Below are positions 54,317 to 64,000 of a stretch of 64,000 nucleotides of DNA, in pieces. The DNA comes from Actinoplanes sp. KI2. GTDB taxonomy: Bacteria > Actinomycetota > Actinomycetes > Mycobacteriales > Micromonosporaceae. How positions within the stretch are numbered: position 1 is the stretch's first letter; the number at the start of each line of letters is the position of its first letter. The notes beneath the pieces are model-generated. The model was not told the origin of the DNA. It did not search any database and saw nothing but the letters and a program-made list of their open reading frames with translations. The translations under genes and the position numbers were made by a program. The stretch lies in the NCBI RefSeq assembly GCF_025630775.1, contig NZ_JAOSZE010000008.1, forward strand, positions 62,001 to 126,000, written 5' to 3'.

Positions 54317-55012
54317 GTGACGCGCGCAGATCTGGACAAGCAGCCGCACGAGGTCGCCGAGATGTTCGACGGCGTGGCCAAGCGATACGACCTCACCAAT
54401 ACCGTGCTCTCCTTCGGCCAGGACCGGGGCTGGCGCCGGGCGACCCGGACCGCCCTCGGCCTGCGCCCCGGCGAACGGGTTCTGGACGTGGGCGCCGGCA
54501 CCGGCGTCTCGACCGAGGAACTGGCCCGGTCGGGCGCCTTCGCGGTCGGCGCCGACCTGTCGATCGGCATGCTGCGGGCCGGTCGCGCCGTGCGGCCGCA
54601 GGTTCCGCTGCTGGCCGGGGACGCGCTGCGACTGCCGTTCGCCGACGGGACCTTCGACGCCGTCACCATCTCCTTCGCCCTGCGCAACGTGGTGGACACC
54701 GAGGCGGCGCTGCACGAGCTGGCCCGGGTGACCCGGCCCGGCGGCCGGCTGGTGGTCTGCGAGTTCAGCCACCCGGTGCAGCCGGCGTTCCGCACCGTCT
54801 ACCTGCAATACCTGATGCGGTCGCTGCCCGCGGTGGCGCGCGGTGTGTCGAGCAATCCCGAGGCGTACGTCTATCTCGCGGAGTCGATTCGCGCCTGGCC
54901 GGACCAGGCCGGCCTGGCCGCCCGGATCGGCGCCGCCGGGCCGTGGAGCCGGGTGGGATGGCGGAACCTGAGTGGCGGAATCGTCGCCCTCCACCGCGCC
55001 ACACGGGTATAA
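54317..55012 (+). CDS. menG: Demethylmenaquinone methyltransferase
   Basis: 231 residues, UbiE/COQ5 family. [31 protein letters not shown] motif [16 protein letters not shown], post-[26 protein letters not shown] and [10 protein letters not shown] are all present. It performs the last step, methylation of demethylmenaquinone, from either menaquinone route. GTG 54317 is chosen since the family begins around 15 residues before FDGVA. The hairpin lies immediately upstream. Confidence 0.93.
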   Translation: MTRADLDKQPHEVAEMFDGVAKRYDLTNTVLSFGQDRGWRRATRTALGLRPGERVLDVGAGTGVSTEELARSGAFAVGADLSIGMLRAGRAVRPQVPLLAGDALRLPFADGTFDAVTISFALRNVVDTEAALHELARVTRPGGRLVVCEFSHPVQPAFRTVYLQYLMRSLPAVARGVSSNPEAYVYLAESIRAWPDQAGLAARIGAAGPWSRVGWRNLSGGIVALHRATRV

Positions 55013-55062
55013 AACGGGTCATATTGCGCACCAAAGCCCACGATTAGTGTTTTGCTACGTGT

Positions 55063-55341
55063 ATGACCAACTTCGGGCATCTGGAAGACACCGATATAGA
55101 TATCGCCATCGATGACGCCGAAGCCGGCGAGCGTCGGGGGATGGAACTGGCCGCCCGGATTCGCATGGTGGCCGCCGAGGACCCGGAGCTCGCGCAGGAT
55201 TTAGTAGATGAGCTGATCGCGGGTCTCGAGCGGGCGATGGGCGGTAGTTTTCGGGAGTACCTGCACCAAGAGTCGCGCAATGAAACAGAGCGGGCCTTGA
55301 GCGATAGCGGATCGGGCATTTCACCAGCGCGAAACAGTTAG
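55063..55341 (+). CDS. Small acidic protein of unknown function
   Basis: 92 residues, rich in Asp and Glu at the start (HLEDTDIDIAIDDAEAGERRG) and helical in the middle (LAARIRMVAAEDPELAQDLVDELIAGLERAMG). No recognised domain, signal or membrane segment. The preceding 50 bp are AT-rich (AGTGTTTTGCTACG) and no ribosome site is present, so the message may be leaderless. It has lower GC than its neighbours. Between menG and the reductase gene. Confidence 0.62.
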   Translation: MTNFGHLEDTDIDIAIDDAEAGERRGMELAARIRMVAAEDPELAQDLVDELIAGLERAMGGSFREYLHQESRNETERALSDSGSGISPARNS

Positions 55342-55356
55342 GGTTGCCTAACCCGA
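55338..55356. promoter_or_regulatory. Possible iron box (IdeR/DmdR type)
   Basis: TTAGGGTTGCCTAACCCGA matches the 19-bp IdeR/DmdR consensus at about 14 of 19 positions by eye, and GTTAGG/CCTAAC form a perfect dyad within it. It overlaps the stop of the small acidic gene and precedes the reductase gene by 84 bp. Confidence 0.35.
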
Positions 55357-55439
55357 ACGGGCTTCGATGGCCGTCTTAGACTCCGATCTGGGTGGGCTTG
55401 TGAACTGTTTCACTAGCCCGCACGAGACGGAGGTGTGCC

Positions 55440-56750
55440 GTGCACAACCCAGTGTCGTCGGGGCCGGCTGAGTCGTCGGAGCTTGGGGACGAGGCCGACG
55501 TGATCGTGGTCGGAGCCGGGCCGGGGGGCTCAGCGGCGGCCTACCACATGGCCCGGCACGGCCTGCGGGTTCTGCTGCTCGAAAAGACGGAGTTCCCGCG
55601 CGAGAAGGTGTGTGGTGACGGCCTGACCCCACGGGCCGTGCGACAGCTCGTGCGGATGGGCATCGACACCTCGGAGAAGGCCGGCTGGCTGCAGAACAAG
55701 GGGCTGCGGGTGATCGGCGGTGGGATCCGCCTCGAGCTCGACTGGCCCGACCTGGCCAGCTTCCCGAACTACGGCCTGGTCCGCACCCGGCTCGACTTCG
55801 ACGACATGCTGGCCAAGCGCGCGGTCGAGGCCGGCGCGCTGCTGCGCACAAGGGTGAACGTGACCGGCCCGATCCTCGACGGCGAGGGCCGGGCGATCGG
55901 CGTCACCGCGAAGATCGGCGAGGGCAAGGAGCCGGTCGAGTTCCGTGCCCCGCTGGTGATCGCCGCGGACGGCGTCTCCGGCAAGCTGCCGCTCGCCATG
56001 GGCCTGGCCAAGCGCGACGACCGGCCGCTCGGCGTCGCGGTCCGGCGCTACTACCACTCCCCGGTCCGCGCCGACGACGACTACCTGGAGTCCTGGCTGG
56101 AGCTGCGCAGCGCGAGCGACCGCGACCGCCTGCTCCCCGGCTACGGCTGGATCTTCGGGCTGGGTGACGGCCGGGTCAACGTGGGCCTCGGCATCCTCAA
56201 CTCGTCCAGCGCCTTCGGCAAGACCAACTACAAGGCCATGCTCACCGACTGGCTGGCCGGCACCCCCGAGGACTGGGGGATGCGGGACGAGACCAATGCG
56301 GACGGCCCGATCCTCGGCGCCGCGCTGCCGATGGGCTTCAACCGGGTGCCGCACTACACCCGGGGCCTGATGCTGGTCGGCGACTCCGGCGGCATGGTCA
56401 ACCCGATGAACGGCGAGGGCATCGCGTACGCGATGGAGTCCGGCGAGTTGGCCGCGGAGGTCGCCGTGCAGGCGCTCGCCCGGCCCGCCGGCGCCGACCG
56501 TGAACGCGCTCTCCGGGCCTACCCGGCCGAGTTGAGCCTGCGCTTCGGCGGCTACTACCGGCTCGGCGGGGTATTCGTGAAGCTGATCGGAAACCCCCAG
56601 ATCATGCGGATCGCCACCAAGCACGGCATGCCACACCCGACCCTGATGCGGTTCGTGCTCAAGCTCCTGGCCAACCTGACGGACCCGCGCGACGGCGACG
56701 CCATGGACCGGATCATCAATGGCCTGACCAAGGTGGCGCCTGCCGTATGA
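55440..56750 (+). CDS. Geranylgeranyl reductase family flavoprotein
   Basis: 436 residues. FAD motifs: VIVVGAGPGGSAAAYHMARHGL at the start, CGDGLTPRAVRQL (GDGLT box) and LMLVGDSGGMVNPMNGEGIAYAMESGELAA near 320. In mycobacteria the related MenJ saturates one isoprene unit of menaquinone; a similar role is likely here, beside menG and nuo. GTG 55440 has GGAGG six bases upstream. Its stop overlaps a tiny frame that leads to nuoA. GTGAA/TTCAC lies in the leader. Confidence 0.9.
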   Translation: MHNPVSSGPAESSELGDEADVIVVGAGPGGSAAAYHMARHGLRVLLLEKTEFPREKVCGDGLTPRAVRQLVRMGIDTSEKAGWLQNKGLRVIGGGIRLELDWPDLASFPNYGLVRTRLDFDDMLAKRAVEAGALLRTRVNVTGPILDGEGRAIGVTAKIGEGKEPVEFRAPLVIAADGVSGKLPLAMGLAKRDDRPLGVAVRRYYHSPVRADDDYLESWLELRSASDRDRLLPGYGWIFGLGDGRVNVGLGILNSSSAFGKTNYKAMLTDWLAGTPEDWGMRDETNADGPILGAALPMGFNRVPHYTRGLMLVGDSGGMVNPMNGEGIAYAMESGELAAEVAVQALARPAGADRERALRAYPAELSLRFGGYYRLGGVFVKLIGNPQIMRIATKHGMPHPTLMRFVLKLLANLTDPRDGDAMDRIINGLTKVAPAV

Positions 56751-56833
56751 GCAGCGAGGAGACCCCGGTCGACGCCACGCCGAATCGGATTAATAGTGTG
56801 AAGCGGCTAACGTTCGAGCAGGAGAGATCATGA
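56747..56833 (+). CDS. Tiny ATGA-coupled frame before nuoA
   Basis: 28 codons. Its ATG overlaps the reductase stop and its stop overlaps the nuoA start (ATGA at both ends), so a ribosome could pass from the reductase to nuoA. The peptide (SSEETPVDATPNRINSVKRL) has no known match. The same stretch is AT-rich (GGATTAATAGTG) and may instead be the nuo promoter. Coding status uncertain. Confidence 0.35.
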   Translation: MSSEETPVDATPNRINSVKRLTFEQERS

Positions 56834-57195
56834 CGATCAACCCGTACGTCCCGATCGTCGCGTTGATGATCCTGGGCGCGGCCTTCGCGTTGTTCTCGGT
56901 GGGTATCGCGCCGATCGTCGGCCCGAAGCGCTACAACAGGGCAAAACTCGACGCGTACGAGTGCGGGATCGAACCGGCGCCGCAGCCGATCGGCGGCGGC
57001 CGGTTCCCGGTGAAGTTCTACCTGACCGCGATGCTCTTCATCATCTTCGACATCGAGACCATCTTCCTGTACCCGTGGGCCGTGTCCTTCCGGATGCTCG
57101 GCGTGTTCGGCTTCGTGGAGATGGTCCTGTTCATCGTCACCGTCTTCATCGCCTACACCTACGTGTGGCGACGCGGCGGACTCAACTGGGACTGA
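56830..57195 (+). CDS. nuoA: NADH-quinone oxidoreductase subunit A
   Basis: 121 residues, three membrane helices. YECGIEP and RFPVKFYLTAMLFIIFDIETIFLYPWA are the ND3/NuoA hallmarks; the Cys-bearing loop undergoes active/deactive switching in related enzymes. First subunit of complex I, located in the membrane arm. ATG 56830 follows GGAGAG. Confidence 0.97.
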   Translation: MTINPYVPIVALMILGAAFALFSVGIAPIVGPKRYNRAKLDAYECGIEPAPQPIGGGRFPVKFYLTAMLFIIFDIETIFLYPWAVSFRMLGVFGFVEMVLFIVTVFIAYTYVWRRGGLNWD

Positions 57196-57201
57196 TCTGA
57201 C

Positions 57202-57873
57202 ATGGGAATCGAAGAGAAACTCCCCGCCGGAATCCTCCTGACGTCGGTCGAGAAGCTCTCCAACTGGGCCCGCAAGTCGTCGTTCTGGGGTGCGACGTTC
57301 GGTCTCGCCTGCTGCGCCATCGAGATGATGGCGGCCGGCGGCCCGCACTACGACCTCGGCCGCTGGGGCATGGAGGTCTTCCGGGCCTCGCCCCGCCAGG
57401 CCGACCTGATGATCGTCGCCGGCCGGGTGAGCCAGAAGATGGCCCCGGTCGTCCGGCAGATCTACGACCAGATGCCCGAACCGCGCTCCGTCATTTCGAT
57501 GGGTGTTTGCGCGTCGTCCGGCGGCATGTTCAACAACTACGCAATCGTCCAGGGTGTGGACCACATCGTCCCGGTCGACATCTACCTGCCCGGCTGCCCG
57601 CCGCGTCCGGAGATGCTGATCGACGCCATCCTCAAGATGCGCGAGAAGGTGCTGCACCAGCCGCTCGGCCCGAACGGCCGCAAGATGCTGGAGGCCCGTA
57701 AGGCCGCCGGCAACATGCCGATCGTCGCGCCCGGCGCCATGCCCTCGTCGTACCGGGTGGACAAGACCCGGCGTGCGGAGTGGACCCAGGCCGTCAAGGA
57801 AGGCCGCGAGGAACAGCTGCGGATCGAGAACTGGATGAAGCTGCAGCCGCACCTGCGGGAGGATGGGAAGTGA
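57202..57873 (+). CDS. nuoB: NADH-quinone oxidoreductase subunit B
   Basis: 223 residues. Carries the N2 4Fe-4S cluster: tandem Cys in [10 protein letters not shown], Cys in [13 protein letters not shown] and in LPGCPPRPE. It hands electrons to menaquinone at the junction with NuoD. The C-terminal 60 residues are an actinobacterial extension. The stop overlaps the nuoC GTG. Confidence 0.97.
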   Translation: MGIEEKLPAGILLTSVEKLSNWARKSSFWGATFGLACCAIEMMAAGGPHYDLGRWGMEVFRASPRQADLMIVAGRVSQKMAPVVRQIYDQMPEPRSVISMGVCASSGGMFNNYAIVQGVDHIVPVDIYLPGCPPRPEMLIDAILKMREKVLHQPLGPNGRKMLEARKAAGNMPIVAPGAMPSSYRVDKTRRAEWTQAVKEGREEQLRIENWMKLQPHLREDGK

Positions 57874-58586
57874 GCATCGAATCGACCGGGGGAGTCCCGG
57901 TCAACGCCGAGCCGGTGGGCGCCGACATCGACGCCCCGGCACAGGTACCGCCCAACCCGCAGAAGGGCATGTTCGGCATCACCGGCACCGGTGACGTCTC
58001 CGGCTTCGGCGGCCTGGTCCGCCGGCGGCCCGAGGTGACCGGCAGCCCGAAGCCGTACGGCGGGTACTTCGACGACGTCACCGACGCGCTGGAGGAGGCG
58101 TACCCGCACTTCGCCGACGCGATCGAGAAGGTCGTCGTCGACCGGGGCGAGCTGACCCTGCACGTAAAGCCGGAGCGGATCGCCGAGGTCGCGCAGATCA
58201 TGCGGGACGACGAGTCGCTGCGGTTCGAGCTCTGCTCCTCGGTGTCCGGCGTGGACTACCTCAACAGCGACGCCCGCCGGCTGCACGTCACGTACCACCT
58301 GACCTCGATGACCTACCGTCGCCGCGTGCGGCTCGAGGTCGCCGTCGCCGTCGACGAACCCGTCCCGAGCGTCACGGGCGTCTACCCCACCGCCGACTGG
58401 CAGGAGCGGGAGACGTACGACATGTTCGGGGTCATCTTCACCGGCCACCCCAACCTGACCCGGATCCTCATGCCGGACGACTGGGAGGGCCACCCGCAGC
58501 GCAAGGACTACCCGCTCGGCGGCGTGCCCGTCGAATACAAAGGCGCCGAGATTCCGCCTCCTGATCAGCGGAGGGTCTACCAGTGA
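57870..58586 (+). CDS. nuoC: NADH-quinone oxidoreductase subunit C
   Basis: 238 residues. [33 protein letters not shown] is the NuoC/30-kDa signature. An N-terminal stretch of about 60 residues ([20 protein letters not shown]) precedes the domain, as in other actinobacteria. GTG start overlaps nuoB and its end overlaps nuoD. Confidence 0.96.
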   Translation: MSIESTGGVPVNAEPVGADIDAPAQVPPNPQKGMFGITGTGDVSGFGGLVRRRPEVTGSPKPYGGYFDDVTDALEEAYPHFADAIEKVVVDRGELTLHVKPERIAEVAQIMRDDESLRFELCSSVSGVDYLNSDARRLHVTYHLTSMTYRRRVRLEVAVAVDEPVPSVTGVYPTADWQERETYDMFGVIFTGHPNLTRILMPDDWEGHPQRKDYPLGGVPVEYKGAEIPPPDQRRVYQ

Positions 58587-59920
58587 CATCGGGCTCTGTT
58601 TCCTCAGGCTATGCAACCGAACGCGAGACCACCGAGGGCCGCGTCTTCACGGTCACCGGCGGCGACTGGGACACGATCACCGGCAGCGTCGACCCGCTGT
58701 CGAACGAGAAGATCGTCGTCAACATGGGCCCCCAGCACCCGTCCACGCACGGCGTACTCCGGCTGGTCCTGGAGCTGGAGGGCGAGACGGTCACCGAGGT
58801 CCGTCCCGTCGTCGGCTACCTGCACACCGGCATCGAGAAGAACCTCGAATACCGCAACTGGACCCAGGGCACCACGTTCGTGACCCGGGCCGACTACCTC
58901 GCGCCGCTGTTCAACGAGGCCGGTTACTGCCTCGCGGTGGAGAAGCTGCTCGGCATCACCGACCAGATCACCGAGCGGGCCAACACGATCCGGGTGCTCT
59001 TCATGGAGCTCAACCGGATCTCCTCGCACCTGGTCTGGATCGCCACCACGGGCATGGAGCTCGGCGCGATCTCGATGATGCTGTACGGCTTCCGCGAGCG
59101 CGAGTACATCCTGGACATCTTCGAGGAGACCTCCGGGCTGCGGATGAACCACGCGTACTTCCGCCCCGGCGGCGTCGCGCAGGACATCCCCGAGTCGGCG
59201 ATCAAGAAGATCCGCGACTTCCTCGTCTACATGCCGAAGAAGCTCAAGGAGTACGAGGCACTGCTCTCCGGCCAGATCGTCTGGCAGCAGCGGACCCAGG
59301 GCGTGGCCGTCCTGGACGTCACCGGCTGCCTCGCGCTCGGCACCACCGGCCCGGTGCTGCGCGCCGCCGGCCTGGCCTGGGACCTGCGCAAGACCATGCC
59401 GTACTGCGGCTACGAGGACTACGAGTTCGACGTGCCGACCGCGACCACCGGCGACGTGTGGGGCCGCTACCTGGTGCGGATCGCCGAAATCAGGGAGTCG
59501 CTCAAGATCGTGGAGCAGGCGCTCGACCGGCTGAAGCCCGGCCCGATCTTCATCGCGGACAAGAAGATCGCCTGGCCGGCGCAGCTCGCGGTCGGCATCG
59601 ACGGCATGGGCAACTCGCTCGAGCACGTCGCCAAGATCATGGGTCAGTCGATGGAGTCCCTGATCCACCACTTCAAGCTCGTGACCGAGGGCTTCCGGGT
59701 TCCGCCCGGCCAGGTCTACGTCGGCATCGAGCACCCGCGCGGCGAACTCGGCGTGCACGCGGTCTCGGACGGCGGCACCCATCCGTACCGGGTGCACATG
59801 CGCGACCCGAGCTTCGTGAACCTGCAGGCCATCCCCGCGATGGCCGAAGGCGCGCTGCTGGCCGACGTGATCGCCGGCGGCGCGTCCCTGGACCCGGTGA
59901 TGGGTGGGTGTGACCGCTAA
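58583..59920 (+). CDS. nuoD: NADH-quinone oxidoreductase subunit D
   Basis: 445 residues. [22 protein letters not shown] and [16 protein letters not shown] define the 49-kDa subunit that, with NuoB, forms the quinone pocket. Derived from the [NiFe]-hydrogenase large subunit but without nickel cysteines. GTG 58583 overlaps nuoC; nuoE begins at the next base after the stop. Confidence 0.97.
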   Translation: MTSGSVSSGYATERETTEGRVFTVTGGDWDTITGSVDPLSNEKIVVNMGPQHPSTHGVLRLVLELEGETVTEVRPVVGYLHTGIEKNLEYRNWTQGTTFVTRADYLAPLFNEAGYCLAVEKLLGITDQITERANTIRVLFMELNRISSHLVWIATTGMELGAISMMLYGFREREYILDIFEETSGLRMNHAYFRPGGVAQDIPESAIKKIRDFLVYMPKKLKEYEALLSGQIVWQQRTQGVAVLDVTGCLALGTTGPVLRAAGLAWDLRKTMPYCGYEDYEFDVPTATTGDVWGRYLVRIAEIRESLKIVEQALDRLKPGPIFIADKKIAWPAQLAVGIDGMGNSLEHVAKIMGQSMESLIHHFKLVTEGFRVPPGQVYVGIEHPRGELGVHAVSDGGTHPYRVHMRDPSFVNLQAIPAMAEGALLADVIAGGASLDPVMGGCDR

Positions 59921-60660
59921 ATGTCCGATTCGACCATCGAGTTCTCCCCCGCGGCGGCGCCGCTGGCGGAGAAGCTGCTCCCCGCCGCGCTCGAGATCAT
60001 CGCGCGGTACCCGGAAGGCCGCAGCCGCTCGGCGCTGCTCCCGCTGCTGCACCTGGTGCAGACCGAGGAGGGGTACGTCAGCCCCAACGGCGTCGCCTTC
60101 TGCGCCGAGGTCCTGGGCATCAACAAGGCTCAGGTCGGCGCGGTCGCCACGTTCTACACCATGTACAAGCGGCGCCCCACCGGCGATTACCTGGTCAGCG
60201 TCTGCACCAACACGCTGTGCAACATGATGGGCGGCCAGGACGTCTACGACCGGCTCAACGACCATCTGGGCGTGGGCCACGACGAGACCACCGCCGACGG
60301 CCGGATCACGCTGGAGCACGCCGAGTGCCTGGCGGCCTGCGACTACGCGCCGGTGGTGACGGTCAACTACGACTTCGCCATCGACGAGGCCACCCCGGAC
60401 AGTGCGGTCGAGCTGGTGGAGAGCCTGCGCAAGGGCGAGCTCCCGACGCCGAGCCGCGGCGCCCGGATCTGCTCGCTCAAACAGATGCAGCACCAGCTGG
60501 CCGGCTTCGCCGACGAGCGGGAGGGCGCGGTCGGCGACGGGCCGGCCGGCGCGTCCACGCTGCGCGGCGTGAGCCTGGCCCAGCAGCACGGGGTCGCGGT
60601 GCCGAACTTCCGCCTCGACGCCCCGATCGCCAAGACCAAGCCGGCTCGCGAGGAGAAAAA

Positions 60661-60664
<4 letters not shown>
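59921..60664 (+). CDS. nuoE: NADH-quinone oxidoreductase subunit E
   Basis: 247 residues. The 2Fe-2S cluster N1a ligands are in VCTNTLCNMMGG (CX4C) and ECLAACDYAP (CX3C). The family usually has 160-180 residues; here a basic and Ala-rich C-terminal tail (about 190-247, ending KTKPAREEKK) is added. Part of the NADH dehydrogenase module. The stop overlaps nuoF. Confidence 0.96.
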
Positions 60665-61976
<1,312 letters not shown>

Positions 61977-61977
<1 letters not shown>

Positions 61978-64000
61978 TGACCGACGTAGCCAAGAAGACG
62001 GATACCGTCACGCTCACCGTCGACGGCATCGAGGTCACCGCCGCGAAGGGCGAGCTGGTCATCCGGGTCGCCGAGCGGATGGGCATCGCGATTCCGCGGT
62101 TCTGCGACCACCCGCTGCTCGCCCCGGCCGGCGCCTGCCGCCAGTGCCTGGTCGAGATCGAGGGGCAGCGCAAGCCGGTCGCCTCCTGCACCCAGGCGGT
62201 CGCCGAGGGCATGGTGGTCAAGACCCAGCTCACCTCCGAGGTGGCCGACAAGGCCCAGCACGGCGTGATGGAGCTGCTCCTGGCCAACCACCCGCTGGAC
62301 TGCCCGACCTGCGACAAGGGCGGCGAGTGCCCGTTGCAGAACCAGGCGATGTCCAACGGGCGCGCCGACTCGCGCTTCCACGAACACAAGCGTGAGTACG
62401 AGAAGCCGATCCACATCTCCAGCCAGGTGCTGCTCGACCGCGAGCGCTGCATCCTCTGCCAGCGCTGCACCCGGTTCTCCGAGGAGATCGCGGGCGACAA
62501 GTTCATCGACCTGATGGACCGCTCCTCCGGCGAGCAGATCAATGTGTACCGGGACGACTTCTTCGGCGGCCGGGGCACCGGCGACGGGCAGGTCGGCGAG
62601 GGCGAGGGCGACGTTCCCTTCAACTCGTACTTCTCCGGCAACACCATCCAGATCTGCCCGGTAGGTGCGCTCACCGGCGAGCAGTACCGCTTCCGGGCCC
62701 GCCCGTTCGACCTGGTCTCCACGCCGACCGCGTGCGAGCACTGCTCGGCCGGCTGCTCGATGCGCGCCGACCACCGCCGCGGCAAGGTGCTGCGCCGGCT
62801 GGCCGGCGACGACGCGGCGGTGAACGAGGAGTGGAACTGCGACAAGGGCCGGTGGGGTTTCCGGTACGCCACCGCCAACGACCGGATCATGACGCCGCGG
62901 ATCCGCGACGCGAGCACCGGAGAGGTGCGCGAGGCCTCCTGGAGTGAGGCGCTGCTCGCGGCGGCCGAGGGTCTGAAGGCGGCCAAGGCCGCCGGCGGCG
63001 TCGGCGTGCTGACGGGTGGTCGGCTGACCGTCGAGGACGCGTACGCGTACGCCAAGTTCGCCCGGGTCGCCCTCGGCACCAACGACATCGACTTCCGGGC
63101 CCGCCCGATCGGCACCGCGGCCAACCGGGGCGAGGAGGCGGACTTCCTCGCCGCCTCGGTGGCCGGCGGGATCTCCGACGTGACCTACGAGGACATCGAG
63201 AACGCCCCGGTCGTGGTCATCGCCGGCCTCGAGCCGGAGGAGGAGTGCCCCATCCTCTTCCTGCGGCTGCGCAAGGCCGCCACCAAGCGCAGGCTGCGGG
63301 TCACCGCGGTCGCGCCGTACCTGACCCGGGGTTTCTCGAAGATCGGCGCAACGCTGGTCGCGGCCGCCCCCGGCGAGGAGGCCAAGCTGCTGGCCGGCGA
63401 CGCGGCGGTGGCCGCGGCGCTCGGCACGCCCGGCGCCCTGCTGATCGTCGGCGAGCGCCTGGTCGAGGCGCCGGGCGGGCTCTCCGCCGCGGCGGCCGCC
63501 GCCGAGCGCACCGGCGCCCGCCTCGCGTGGGTGCCGCGCCGGGCCGGTGACCGCGGCGCGGTCGACGCCGGCTGCCTGCCCAACCTGCTGCCCGGCGGCC
63601 GGCCGGTCGCCGACCCGGCGGCCCGCGCCGAGCTCTCCGCGGCCTGGAACGTCGAGTCGGGCGACTTGCCCGGCACGGTGGGCCGGGACACCGACGGGAT
63701 CATCGCGGCGGCGGCGAGCGGCGAGCTCGGCGGCCTTCTGGTCGCCGGCGTCGACCCGGGCGACCTGGCCGACCCGCGGCTGGCCCTGCAGGCGCTGGAC
63801 CGGGCCGGCTTCGTGGTCAGCCTGGAGATCCGCGGCAGCGCGGTGACCGAGCGCGCCGACGTGGTCCTGCCGGTCGCCCCCGACCAGGAGAAGTCCGGCA
63901 CGTTCATGGACTGGGAGGGCCGGCTCCGCTCGTTCGGGACGGTCCTGCCGACCACCGCGATGACCGACGGCCGGGTCCTCGAGGCGATCGCCGCGCTCCT
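61977..64000 (+). CDS. nuoG: NADH-quinone oxidoreductase subunit G, 5' part
   Basis: At least 674 residues; the gene continues past the right edge. Fe-S clusters: 2Fe-2S ([21 protein letters not shown]), 4Fe-4S with a His ligand region ([18 protein letters not shown]) and [13 protein letters not shown], then a molybdopterin-oxidoreductase-like domain starting [18 protein letters not shown]. The latter is vestigial in complex I. Frame verified near the end ([18 protein letters not shown]). nuoH onward should follow outside. Confidence 0.95.

Overview
The window is chromosomal DNA of a high-GC actinobacterium. Codon third positions are almost all G or C, GTG and TTG starts are common, and neighbouring genes are joined by ATGA/GTGA overlaps. 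The gene content (osa-type osmotic-stress locus, Rv0524-0529-like hemL/ccs cluster, futalosine menaquinone genes, bldC-like regulator, HelR-type helicase, nuo operon) fits Micromonosporaceae or a streptomycete relative. An Actinoplanes-like organism is my best guess, but genus is inferred. I see no phage, insertion sequence, CRISPR array, tRNA or rRNA, so this looks like core genome with a few accessory genes.

Layout. 1-3008: start of a prolyl-oligopeptidase-type peptidase, a GlcE-like FAD protein, an HD hydrolase and a DHFR-like reductase. 3096-11350: signalling island with an OsaC-like kinase/phosphatase, divergent from a giant poly-HAMP hybrid kinase (OsaA-like) and its response regulator (OsaB-like), then a broken thioredoxin next to its MerR regulator, and a lone STAS protein. 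11497-17383: hemL, a histidine phosphatase and a complete system II cytochrome c maturation set (resA, ccdA, resB, ccsA). 18422-24010: late menaquinone genes (mqnL, mqnP, mqnM), interrupted by an ECF sigma/membrane-protein pair and followed by a BldC-like regulator and an Lrp regulator. 24014-30833: glycolipid-binding family protein, DEAD-box helicase, a very repetitive tail-anchored protein and an NlpC/P60 hydrolase. 31046-33058: mqnE and two small membrane proteins. 33059-36534: cobalamin riboswitch and B12 ABC transporter. 36535-44072: esterase, VOC protein, an ABC exporter operon with its own winged-helix regulator, acetyltransferase, HelR-like helicase and an ArsR-type regulator. 44117-54028: MFS exporter coupled to mqnA, aldo-keto reductase, secreted GH64 glucanase, SWIM/SNF2 pair, mqnC. 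54317-64000: menG/ubiE, a small unknown gene, geranylgeranyl reductase and nuoA to nuoG (nuoG runs off the end).

The genes form a respiratory theme. Heme precursor synthesis and cytochrome c assembly, seven steps of the futalosine menaquinone route (mqnA, E, C, P, L, M, menG), a menaquinone side-chain reductase candidate and the NADH:menaquinone oxidoreductase lie within 53 kb. mqnB and mqnD are not in the window.

The most unusual sequence features are: a 57-bp tandem duplication that copies the candidate promoter and start codon of the sigma factor; a 44-nt near-perfect palindrome containing the ATG of the MFS gene; a thioredoxin gene split by a short hairpin-bearing segment; tiny ATGA-coupled reading frames inside the B12 transporter operon and before nuoA; a strong terminator-like hairpin in the leader of menG; and strongly homogenised 276-nt poly-HAMP repeats.
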